This document shows, piece by piece, positions 7,071 to 14,984 of a DNA stretch of 16,016 nt; positions within the stretch are counted from its first letter, which is position 1, and each line of letters begins with the position of its first letter. Location: the NCBI GenBank assembly GCA_013813755.1, contig JACCRD010000169.1, forward strand, positions 1 to 16,016, written 5' to 3'. The position numbers were made by a program, and so were the translations under genes. The notes under the pieces are model-generated. The model did no database searches. It had not been told where the DNA came from and saw only the letters and a list, made by a program, of their open reading frames with translations. Source of the stretch: Acidobacteriota bacterium. Its GTDB lineage: Bacteria > Acidobacteriota > Blastocatellia > Pyrinomonadales > Pyrinomonadaceae.

Positions 7071-7118
7071 AACTCAAGTTTTACATTCCTTGTTTCAATA
7101 CTTTGGAATTCTTGAGTT
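7071..7118 (-). other. Hairpin just downstream of atpB
   Basis: AACTCAAG (7071-7078) pairs with CTTGAGTT (7111-7118), and ATTCC (7085-7089) with GGAAT (7105-7109), giving 13 bp interrupted by an asymmetric internal loop. In the atp mRNA it lies 16 nt after the atpB stop and is followed by an A run and then a T run (7059-7070). It could act as a partial terminator, or as a 3'-end stabiliser that sets the high c-to-a subunit ratio; this is inference. Confidence 0.4.
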
Positions 7119-7133
7119 TGAAATCTTAAATTC

Positions 7134-8048
7134 TTATGCATATTCAACCTGCGGCTTTTCTCCGTGATCTCCGTGCGGATGCGCTTCGTCGTGCGCGTGA
7201 TCGTGCGGCGCGTGCGAAACTTCACTGATGTAAATTGTTGAAAGCAACGTGAAAACAAGCGTCTGGACGAGTGCGACAAATAACGCCAGCGGCAACAAAA
7301 TCACCGGTACGAGAAACTGCGTAAAAGGCGGAAATAACCCGGAAATAATCAAGGCAATCTGCTCGTCGGCAAACATATTGGCAAACAGCCGTATGCCGAG
7401 CGTCATCGGACGAATCATATTACTAAACAGCTCAATCAAAAAAATAAGAGGCGTGATTAAAATCATCAACAAAAGCGGCAGTCTCGGTCCCGTCAGATGT
7501 CCGAGATGCGCGACAATGCCGTTTTCTCTAATGCCGACGTAGTTGTAATAAATAAATGAAGCGATGCCGAGCGCGAAAGTAACACTAACGTGCGCCGTCG
7601 GCGACATAAACAGAGGGAAAAGCCCCATCAAGTTGGAAATTAAAATCAAAACCGCGAAAGTGGCGATAACCGGAAGATATTTAAAACCGTGTTCGCCGAC
7701 CACGCCGGCAACCATATCCTTAATAGCTAAAAATCCGGCTTCGAGCGTCAATTGCCCCGGTGTCGGATCGTCCTGAGAAAGTTTTCCCTTAAAAATCCAG
7801 ATAACAACTATTGTCAAAAGGCAGGCGATAAAAAACATTACCGTATACCACGGAATAGCTGTTTCCGGTGAATAAACGCCAAAGACAGATTCGGGCGTAG
7901 TTTCCACGCCGAGTTTATTAAAAACCCACTGCCACGCTGGATAAGTGTAAGCCAGCTGAAATTTATAGAGCGGCTCACCCAAATGATGATTGACAAATTC
8001 GACGATAAGCGGCGTGTGATGACCGCCGCCTTCTGCAAATAAAAACAT
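7134..8048 (-). CDS. atpB: ATP synthase F0 subunit a
   Basis: Subunit a is the F0 stator channel that conducts protons to and from the c-ring. The 304-residue protein has several hydrophobic helices and the family core: NLMGLFPL (139-146), MTLGIRLFANMFADEQI with the essential arginine R220, and VQTLVFTLLSTIYI with Q262. The N-terminus holds two His pairs (10-11, 21-22). The C-terminus (279-295) has seven histidines among Asp/Glu residues, an unusual possible metal-binding tail. The ATG is preceded by AAGGA at about 8 nt spacing. The upstream atpI ends 2 bp away, so coupled translation is likely. A 293-bp gap with a hairpin separates it from atpE. The identification is secure; the role of the His tail is unknown. 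Confidence 0.96.
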   Translation of the reverse strand: MFLFAEGGGHHTPLIVEFVNHHLGEPLYKFQLAYTYPAWQWVFNKLGVETTPESVFGVYSPETAIPWYTVMFFIACLLTIVVIWIFKGKLSQDDPTPGQLTLEAGFLAIKDMVAGVVGEHGFKYLPVIATFAVLILISNLMGLFPLFMSPTAHVSVTFALGIASFIYYNYVGIRENGIVAHLGHLTGPRLPLLLMILITPLIFLIELFSNMIRPMTLGIRLFANMFADEQIALIISGLFPPFTQFLVPVILLPLALFVALVQTLVFTLLSTIYISEVSHAPHDHAHDEAHPHGDHGEKPQVEYA

Positions 8049-8050
8049 TC

Positions 8051-8479
8051 CTAAATTTCCTTCTTAAAAACGGATGAAATTAAACGTATCAAAGCTTCAA
8101 TAATAATTGCTAAAGCAAAACTTGCCAGTCCCAAAAGAACGCTGACCACCGGCAAAATTTCGTCGGTTAAATAAACAATTGTTAAAATTACGCCAAATGA
8201 AACGTAGCGCAAAAAATACCGCGTCGCTAAAAATTTCGGTTTATCGCCCGTTAAAGCTTTATCAAAAATTCTTTTGAGCGACTTCTTTAGCCAGTAATAA
8301 TTGACTAAAGATAAAATTCCGCCAAGCAGAAAACCTAAACCGAATTTGGGTGAAACAAATATAAAACTCGCTAAACTGCCTAAGACCGCGACGATTCCCA
8401 TAAGCAACAAAATTCGTTTATGCGAAAGCGGGGCAATGGTTTCCTGTCCGGCGATAGATGGTTTTGAGTTTTCACTCAT
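8051..8479 (-). CDS. atpI: AtpI-family protein (ATP synthase subunit I)
   Basis: This small membrane protein, of the ATP_synt_I family, is thought to aid assembly of the c-ring and the F0 sector. The ~142 residues contain four predicted membrane helices: ILLLMGIVAVLGSLASFIFV, a segment around GLGFLLGGILSLVNYYWLKK, one around YVSFGVILTIVYL, and a last one near ILPVVSVLLGLASFALAI. The GG-LSL-NYYWLKKSLK stretch after helix 2 is typical of the family. I place the start at the ATG (8477-8479), with GAG 5 nt upstream; an in-frame GTG at 8485 would add two residues. It is positioned between atpZ and atpB and ends 2 bp before atpB. Identification rests on topology, the helix 2 motif and position, since sequence conservation in this family is low. 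Confidence 0.8.
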   Translation of the reverse strand: MSENSKPSIAGQETIAPLSHKRILLLMGIVAVLGSLASFIFVSPKFGLGFLLGGILSLVNYYWLKKSLKRIFDKALTGDKPKFLATRYFLRYVSFGVILTIVYLTDEILPVVSVLLGLASFALAIIIEALIRLISSVFKKEI

Positions 8480-8564
8480 TTTCACTCAATGCGAAACAAT
8501 GATTTTACAAAGAAAATGCGAATTTTTCAAAACGCGAAAAGCTGTTTGTGCATTTTTTCTCAAA

Positions 8565-8987
8565 TTAATCTTTATTTTTAAGAATCTGCGAAGTCAATCT
8601 GAAAAATTGATAAAAGCCAATTACCGAACCCAAAATTATTCCGCTGACGATTCCCCATGGGGAACTACCTAAAAACGAATCAACGCCCCAACCAATGAAC
8701 AACATAACTACAATCGCGCCGACGAGCGTAATTCCCGCCGCGTAAGCCAAACCGCTTTTCCGAACGGTTTCGGCTGGAGATTCGGGATGGAAATCACTCT
8801 GAAAAATCGTTTCATTTTTAGCTTTAGGTTGATCAGATCGCAGCGAATCATCTTCAGCGATTTTCGGCTCAAACGGTTGAACAGACCAGATTTCCTCGTC
8901 TAATTCCGCCGCAAACGACTGCGCTTGAATTTCAGATTCGCTTTCGCCCGATTGATTCTTGTCTTCTTTGAGCAGATTTTTTTTCAT
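8565..8987 (-). CDS. atpZ: AtpZ/AtpQ-like F0 accessory protein with acidic N-terminal extension
   Basis: The C-terminal half matches the AtpZ type (ATPase_gene1 family): two membrane helices, YAAGITLVGAIVVMLFIGWG and WGIVSGIILGSVIGFYQFF, joined by VDSFLGSSPWG, the family's D-G-SPWG hairpin signature. AtpZ proteins accompany AtpI at the head of F0F1 operons and are linked to Mg or Ca handling or F0 assembly. The first ~75 residues are unusual for the family: hydrophilic, rich in Glu/Asp/Ser, probably disordered and cytoplasmic. The 140-residue length exceeds the usual ~70-100. It is the first gene of the atp cluster, 79 bp upstream of atpI. The 75-bp gap to the preceding glycosyltransferase gene holds no clear promoter; a weak TTGAAA (about 9030) is the best -35 candidate, so read-through from that operon cannot be excluded. 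Confidence 0.8.
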   Translation of the reverse strand: MKKNLLKEDKNQSGESESEIQAQSFAAELDEEIWSVQPFEPKIAEDDSLRSDQPKAKNETIFQSDFHPESPAETVRKSGLAYAAGITLVGAIVVMLFIGWGVDSFLGSSPWGIVSGIILGSVIGFYQFFRLTSQILKNKD

Positions 8988-9062
8988 ATCTTTTCTCTGT
9001 CGTTAAAAAAATGCAAGCCTTTTTTCAATCCGGCTGAGGAAATTGCCGTTCACGCGCCGTTT

Positions 9063-10334
<1,272 letters not shown>

Positions 10335-10342
10335 TATTTGTC

Positions 10343-11650
10343 TTAATTTTTTAGAAGCGCCTTGAGCTGTTCGACGGTTTTGGCGGTTGCGCCGCGATTT
10401 TTTTCCATTACGGCAAAAGCGTTTTCGGCTAATTTCTGGCGTGTTTTCGTGTCCTGCAGAAGATCTAAGAATGTTTCGCAGAGTTTGCCTGAAATTTCGT
10501 TTTCATCGAGCTGCGGCATTTGAACAAGCGCGTTTTCAACTAAAAACTCTTTCGTCGCGGCTTCAAAATTCATCGTGTAAAACCCTGTGACGATCACTTT
10601 CCGCGCCAATGCCGGTTCCAAAAAGCTTTGTCCGCCGTGCGGAATTAGACTTCCGCCGACAAAAACAATTTCCGCCAAATGATAAGCCGCGCGAAGTTCG
10701 CCGATGCTGTCGAGAATGATAACTTCCGCCAAAAAATCACGCTCGGAAATTTTTTGCGACCGCCGCGATATTTCAAAACCGGCTTCTTGGGAGAGTTTAG
10801 CGACTTCTTCAAATCTTTCGGGATGTCTCGGCGCAATTAGAAGACGCGGCGGATTTTCTTTTAAATTTTGCCTGACATCTCTAAAAGCCTCTAAAATCCA
10901 TTTTTCTTCCGGCGCGTGAGTACTCGCTGCAATAATTAATGACGTATCTTTTGAAATGGCGAATCGCTGCCCGAGTTCGCGGGTTAAATTGTTTTCGGCT
11001 TCTTCAAATTTTTGGTCAAACTTAATATTGCCCGTCACTTTTATTTTTTGAGCGTTAACTCCAAGCTGCACCAAACGCTTCGCGTCCGCATCCGCCTGCA
11101 TCAAAGCCAAATCAACAAAACTTAAAACGCGCCGGATAAATTTCCCGAAATAAAGATAACGCGCGGCTGATCTTTTCGATAATCTGCCATTGACGAGAGC
11201 GATTTTCGCGCCGCTCGTGCCTGCTTCGCGCAAAAAATTAAACCATAGTTCCGTTTCCATCAGCAAAACAACTGAGGGCTTGATAATTTTTAAAACGCGC
11301 CGCACTGAAAATTGCCAGTCAAACGGAAAATAAAAAATAAAATCAGCTTCGTTGGCGAAAACTTCGCGGGCGAGTTTTTGTCCTGTTTTGGTGGTGGTCG
11401 AAACGACGAGCCGGAACTGCGGAAAATTTTTGGTTATTTCTGAAACGAGCGGACGGGCGGCGTTAGTTTCGCCGACGGAAACGCAGTGAATCCACAAAAC
11501 GGCTTTTTCATTTTGAATAAATTCCGGTAAAAATCCGAGTCTCTGCCAAAACCCGGCGGCATACTTGCCTTTTCGAACCGTGTCAAAAATAAAACGCGGA
11601 AGCAGAACGATGAAGCCGATTGTTAAGAGAAAACTGTAGACGAAAAACAT
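10343..11650 (-). CDS. waaA: 3-deoxy-D-manno-octulosonic acid (Kdo) transferase
   Basis: WaaA (KdtA) adds Kdo from CMP-Kdo to lipid A precursor at the inner membrane. The 435-residue protein has the family layout: an N-terminal membrane anchor (~3-20), WQRLGF (35-40), HCVSVGET with the catalytic-base glutamate E61, STTTKTG (84-90), METELWFN (131-138), NGRLSKRSAARY (154-165), TGNIKFD (206-212), then the CMP-binding half with RHPERFEEV and GGSLIPHGGQSFLEPA. This GT-B fold family (GT30) is specific to lipopolysaccharide makers. The start is well supported by the usual distance to WQRLG. The sequence immediately 5' of the ATG is a heptanucleotide array with no good Shine-Dalgarno, so initiation may depend on that element. 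It is third from promoter-proximal efp in order efp, waaA, GT2, with 8 bp to the GT2 gene. Confidence 0.96.
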   Translation of the reverse strand: MFFVYSFLLTIGFIVLLPRFIFDTVRKGKYAAGFWQRLGFLPEFIQNEKAVLWIHCVSVGETNAARPLVSEITKNFPQFRLVVSTTTKTGQKLAREVFANEADFIFYFPFDWQFSVRRVLKIIKPSVVLLMETELWFNFLREAGTSGAKIALVNGRLSKRSAARYLYFGKFIRRVLSFVDLALMQADADAKRLVQLGVNAQKIKVTGNIKFDQKFEEAENNLTRELGQRFAISKDTSLIIAASTHAPEEKWILEAFRDVRQNLKENPPRLLIAPRHPERFEEVAKLSQEAGFEISRRSQKISERDFLAEVIILDSIGELRAAYHLAEIVFVGGSLIPHGGQSFLEPALARKVIVTGFYTMNFEAATKEFLVENALVQMPQLDENEISGKLCETFLDLLQDTKTRQKLAENAFAVMEKNRGATAKTVEQLKALLKN

Positions 11651-11741
11651 AGTTCAAGGTTCAAAGTTCCAGGTGTAAAGTTTCAAAGCAAGTATAAACT
11701 TGCGCATTTAACTTTGAACTTTGAACCTTAAACCTTGAACT
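11651..11741. repeat. Heptanucleotide inverted repeat (hairpin) filling the efp-waaA gap
   Basis: The left arm (11651-11682) is made of 7-bp units like AGTTCAA and GGTTCAA. The right arm (11710-11741) is made of complementary units AACTTTG, AACCTTA and AACCTTG. The two 32-base arms match at 26 positions. Between them sits a perfect 6-bp hairpin, GCAAGT (11688-11693) with ACTTGC (11698-11703) and loop ATAA. The element occupies nearly all of the 94-bp gap, touches the waaA ATG directly and ends 3 bp before the efp stop codon. It could fold in the mRNA as a terminator-like or ribosome-blocking structure, or be a small inverted-repeat element. Confidence 0.85.
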
Positions 11742-11744
11742 GTT

Positions 11745-12308
11745 TTATTTGACCCTTTCGAGATACTTTGACTCGGTCGGGTTAACGCGAATGCGTTCGC
11801 CTTCGACGATAAAGGGCGGAACCGTCACCGTAACGCCGTTTTCGAGTTTTGCCGGTTTATTTGAATTGGAAACCGTCGCGCCTTTGAGAACCGGATCAGT
11901 TTCCGTCACCGTCAAATCAAGCGAAGACGGCAGTTCGATACCGATTGGATCGCCGTTATAAAATTCGACTTTAATCCTTAGACCTGCCATCAGCCATTGC
12001 GCGGCGTCGCCCAAATCATCTTCGCTGATCGCTACCTGCTCGTAACTTTCAGTGTTCATAAAGTGATGCTCGGAGCCGTCTGAATAAAGATATTCCATAT
12101 CGTGCTGCTCTAAAGTCGCGCGTTCAACCAATTCGTTTGAACGAAAACGATGGTCGAAAGAGCTTCCCGTAATCAAATTTCTGACGCGAGTTTGCACGAC
12201 GGCATTTCCCTTGCCAGGCGTAATGTGCCGAAATTCCATTACTTTGCACGGCGCGTTTTCAACAATAATCACCATTCCTTTGCGAACGGCGGTAGCTGTG
12301 ACATTCAT
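11745..12308 (-). CDS. efp: Elongation factor P
   Basis: EF-P binds the ribosome between the P and E sites and relieves stalling at polyproline stretches. The 187-residue protein has the full three-domain length: a KOW-like domain I (1-~65) and two OB domains. The loop that carries the post-translational modification reads TPGKGNA, with lysine at position 33, corresponding to E. coli Lys34. A lysine here fits EpmA-type beta-lysylation or the Bacillus-type aminopentanol modification and excludes rhamnosylation by EarP. The C-terminal signature PPFIVEGERIRVNPTESKYLERV is divided by position but matches the family pattern (G-I-V-T-Y-R). The ATG follows a good promoter closely, leaving a very short leader with no convincing Shine-Dalgarno. 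It is followed by the heptanucleotide hairpin and waaA on the same strand. Confidence 0.97.
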   Translation of the reverse strand: MNVTATAVRKGMVIIVENAPCKVMEFRHITPGKGNAVVQTRVRNLITGSSFDHRFRSNELVERATLEQHDMEYLYSDGSEHHFMNTESYEQVAISEDDLGDAAQWLMAGLRIKVEFYNGDPIGIELPSSLDLTVTETDPVLKGATVSNSNKPAKLENGVTVTVPPFIVEGERIRVNPTESKYLERVK

Positions 12309-12328
12309 AAAATGTTTTTGATCTCCGT

Positions 12329-12356
12329 ATTATAAAATTTTGTTTGGATTTGCAAA
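12329..12356 (-). promoter_or_regulatory. Predicted promoter of the efp-waaA-GT2 transcript
   Basis: Minus-strand TTTGCA (12351-12356) is separated by 16 bp from a perfect TATAAT (12329-12334). Initiation near 12322 would give a leader of ~14 nt before the efp ATG. The GGAG at 12323-12326 would then be mostly upstream of the mRNA start, so translation may not use it. Confidence 0.5.
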
Positions 12357-12398
12357 GTTTTAAGTTTAGTTTTTGCCGTGCAACTTTGTCTAGTGGCG

Positions 12399-12443
12399 AA
12401 AAAATTTGGTTGGAAGGAATAATGCGCAAGCATATATTCAACC
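12399..12443 (-). terminator. Hairpin terminator after the carbonic anhydrase-dikinase-lipoprotein genes
   Basis: On the minus strand GGTTG (12439-12443) pairs with CAACC (12408-12412), and an inner stem AATATATGC with GCATTATT (one bulge) closes on a 4-nt loop. The tail AAATTTTTT (12399-12407) follows. It starts 11 bp past the lipoprotein stop codon and lies upstream of the efp promoter, as expected for a terminator between the two units. The internal loop makes it imperfect. Confidence 0.55.
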
Positions 12444-12454
12444 TTTCAGATCCT

Positions 12455-12994
12455 CTAAGATTGTTTATTAAACGGCAGCGGTGGCGGCTCTTCGCCTTCT
12501 TTCGGCGGTTGACGATTGATTGATTGAAAGATTCGTATTATTTCATCGTGCATTTTTTTGGCGGCTTGATCGCTTGGATTCAGCTTCAAACCCTTCCGGA
12601 AATCACCGAGCGCGGCGCGATACTGCGCAGCTTCGGTTAAAGCGAAAGCGCGTGCGAAACGAGCTTTCGCCAAATTGTCTTTCGCCTTTTCATTCTTCTG
12701 ATTTGCGCCAAACTCTTTTTCAGCTTTTTCAATGCCTGCGGACATTTCCGCGACATCAATCGGTTTTGCCATCGGCGAAGAATCCATTGCCGCGCTGCCG
12801 CCGGAATTTGGTTTTGAAGGCGTGGCGGATTGTATACTTTCGGCAGCCTGCGAGTGGCTGGAAACAATCGCCGCGTCATTCGCAGTCTGCGCCGGAGCGT
12901 TTACATTGGTGTTTGAAACGGTTTGCGTCTGATTGTTTTGATCACACGCCACCGTAAACAGAGCTAAAAAACTCAAGGTTAAAATTTTTTTCAT
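12455..12994 (-). CDS. Lipoprotein with a single TPR-like repeat
   Basis: The 179-residue protein starts with a lipoprotein signal peptide, MKKILTLSFLALFTVAC, with lipobox VAC and the modified cysteine at 17. An Asn/Thr/Gln/Ser-rich, probably disordered linker covers ~18-80. It is followed by a helical region (~85-160) with one convincing TPR-like unit, ARAFALTEAAQYRAALGDF and then KLNPSD, and a Pro/Glu-rich tail (PPKEGEEPPPLPF). Asp at +2 (CD) would favour inner-membrane retention under E. coli rules, which may not apply here. The ATG lies 2 bp after the dikinase stop codon, so the two are translationally coupled. No enzyme motif is present. A role as an envelope scaffold or partner of the exported dikinase is only inferred from the arrangement. 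Confidence 0.75.
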   Translation of the reverse strand: MKKILTLSFLALFTVACDQNNQTQTVSNTNVNAPAQTANDAAIVSSHSQAAESIQSATPSKPNSGGSAAMDSSPMAKPIDVAEMSAGIEKAEKEFGANQKNEKAKDNLAKARFARAFALTEAAQYRAALGDFRKGLKLNPSDQAAKKMHDEIIRIFQSINRQPPKEGEEPPPLPFNKQS

Positions 12995-12996
12995 TT

Positions 12997-14937
12997 TTAT
13001 CGTTTTTCAAAATACGGACGCGATTGAAGAATATAAATTTTTCCGTTCATAATTCCCCACTCAATATCCTGTTCTTTTTTATTGCCGAAAACACGCTTGA
13101 TTGTCGAAGCGGTTTTTACTAATTCCCGGACATTTTTATCGTTTAAGACGCGTGGTTTGACCGTTTGCTCGGTTTCGACCAAATCACCGCTTTCGCCGAA
13201 TTTTAAAACGTTGTCCTGCTGCGAAAGCGTTAAAATCTGCACCGCGTTTGATTTTGAATTAAAAAGCAATTGTTCGGGAACAAATTTATTGCCCGTCACC
13301 GGGTCGTTGTGTCCCCAGACCGCACTGATGTAAATCGCTTTTTCATTTTCCGGATCAAACGGGTCTTTGGTAATCAAAACACCGCCGCTGTCCATATTAA
13401 TCCCGACCTGAACGAGCGCAGACATATAAACTTCGCACTGATTGATATAATTTCGCACCCTCGCTTCGTAGGCTTCAAAATTCCAGAGCGACGCCCAGAC
13501 TGTTTTTAAGGCTTCGATAAGTTTTGCTTCAGTCTTAACATTTGGCACGCTTGTATAAAGCCCCGCGCCCGAAAAATTTGGTAAATCTTCAGAATTGGAA
13601 GAGCTGCGCACAAAAACGCCCCTTCCGAGAAGTTCGGTTTTCCACTTTTTAACAATCTGCGCTCTCAATGCTTTATCAACTTTGCCTCTTTGTATTTGCC
13701 CGCGAAACTCTTCCAACTTTTGCCGTCGGTAACGCGGATTGTGGACAAAATTATTATCCTCGAGAAATTCCTCGATTATTTTATCAAAACCGTTATCCTT
13801 CATAAACTTGTCGCCGTAGTAGAACGGTACAGTAAAACCTGCCGGTACAATGACATTCGGAATTTTAGCGTTTATCATTTCGCCCAAATTTGCTGATTTT
13901 GAACCGTAAACAAGACTGTCCTTTTTTCGCATTTCGTAAAGTGACGCGATTTTTTTGACGGTTAAATTTGAAGGCGCAATCGTTTCTTCCGTGACCGAAC
14001 TTGCTATTAAATCTGTTTTATCAGCGCGTCTGATTTTCGGTTCGGTCAGCGTCGCTTCAAACGAAACCCAATAAGTGTCGAGTTCTCTAAAAAGTTTGTC
14101 GGCATCTTTGATATAAACATTCGGAATTCCCCAGCCTTTCGCTAAAATATTGATGTGCGAAAGCGGAGTCGAAGGTTTTGCGACGATAATTCCGCGCACC
14201 GGCGGCAGACTGATCGGCAGTTCTTTGAGAATTAAAATTTCGTTTTCGCCGATTTCAACCGTGTCGTCGAGTTTGTCGATAATGTGAATGCGCCCGACAG
14301 CTTTACCGGTATTGAGCGCGAGATATTCCTGATTCTTGGAAATTTCATCCGCCGAGATGCGTCTGATTCCCAAGTTTTCCGTCGCTTCGTCCTGTCTGGT
14401 CGAATTTGGTTTATAAGCGACTTCGTCAAAAAAAGTTTTGTTAATCGTCTCGTAGGCAAGTTTGATCAATTCCGCCGAAGCTAAATCACCTTCCCACAAT
14501 TCAAAGGTAAATTTTTCGACGGTTTTCTGAAACGCTATTGTTCCGACAATAAAACGACGGTTTTCATTGATATAGATTGGCGTAAAAACATCTTCGCCGC
14601 GCGCGACCAGATAATTTGCCAGCAGAAAATCTTTGTGGAAACGATATTTTTGCGAGTTAACGTAGTAAATTTTATTTTTGCTCCGGCGGTCAATCACAAA
14701 CATCGCGTGCGGCAGAGCGAACGGCGTATCCTGATGATAAACTCGCGCCATCGTATCAAATTCTTCGCGCGTTTTTACCTCGCTCAAGGCGCGTTTTGTC
14801 GAATCCGACGTTTTTGACATCGCGCCTTCCGGATCGCGCGTCGGTGAAGGCTTACGCGACATCTGTCCAAAGGCGAACGAATTGACACAAACAATTGTCA
14901 ATAATATCAAACAAATATAATCGGCATATTTCTTCAT
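12997..14937 (-). CDS. Exported PEP-synthase-like protein with glucan-water-dikinase domain order
   Basis: Numbering here starts from the upstream ATG at 14976 (659 codons); I prefer the ATG at 14937 (residue 14), which gives a canonical signal peptide (MKKYADYICLILL, possible cleavage AFG before Q38) with AAGGA upstream, while 14976 has neither. After an unassigned region (~60-220) comes a phosphohistidine-type domain with TPLSHINILAKGWGIPNVYI (H274 the likely phospho-carrier), then a C-terminal ATP-binding domain: YGSKSANLGEM (357-367), VPAGFTVP (377-384), VFVRSSSNSEDLPNFSGAGL (454-473), DIEWG (637-641) and QSRP (651-654). The order His domain, then ATP domain, with no PEP/pyruvate barrel, matches glucan water dikinase rather than PEP synthase. 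The ATP-site residues look intact, yet export would place it where ATP is scarce. It follows carbonic anhydrase and is coupled to the lipoprotein. Acceptor unknown. Confidence 0.8.
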   Translation of the reverse strand: MKKYADYICLILLTIVCVNSFAFGQMSRKPSPTRDPEGAMSKTSDSTKRALSEVKTREEFDTMARVYHQDTPFALPHAMFVIDRRSKNKIYYVNSQKYRFHKDFLLANYLVARGEDVFTPIYINENRRFIVGTIAFQKTVEKFTFELWEGDLASAELIKLAYETINKTFFDEVAYKPNSTRQDEATENLGIRRISADEISKNQEYLALNTGKAVGRIHIIDKLDDTVEIGENEILILKELPISLPPVRGIIVAKPSTPLSHINILAKGWGIPNVYIKDADKLFRELDTYWVSFEATLTEPKIRRADKTDLIASSVTEETIAPSNLTVKKIASLYEMRKKDSLVYGSKSANLGEMINAKIPNVIVPAGFTVPFYYGDKFMKDNGFDKIIEEFLEDNNFVHNPRYRRQKLEEFRGQIQRGKVDKALRAQIVKKWKTELLGRGVFVRSSSNSEDLPNFSGAGLYTSVPNVKTEAKLIEALKTVWASLWNFEAYEARVRNYINQCEVYMSALVQVGINMDSGGVLITKDPFDPENEKAIYISAVWGHNDPVTGNKFVPEQLLFNSKSNAVQILTLSQQDNVLKFGESGDLVETEQTVKPRVLNDKNVRELVKTASTIKRVFGNKKEQDIEWGIMNGKIYILQSRPYFEKR

Positions 14938-14984
14938 AAAACTCATCTTCCTTAACGCTTCTCCTGATTCGTTCATGCAATATT

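Noticed and set aside
7040..7279. Minus-strand 79-codon open frame overlapping the 3' end of atpB
   Set aside because: It runs in another frame of atpB and then through the non-coding hairpin; its composition is basic and unlike a protein family.
11651..11741. Efp-waaA inverted repeat as an insertion sequence or MITE
   Set aside because: There is no transposase and no clear target-site duplication, and the arms are built of heptads rather than a unique terminal sequence. A mobile origin is possible but not shown.
12520..12957. Plus-strand 145-codon open frame opposite the lipoprotein gene
   Set aside because: Arg/Ser/His-rich composition typical of an antisense shadow; the minus-strand frame has a lipobox and tight coupling to its neighbour.
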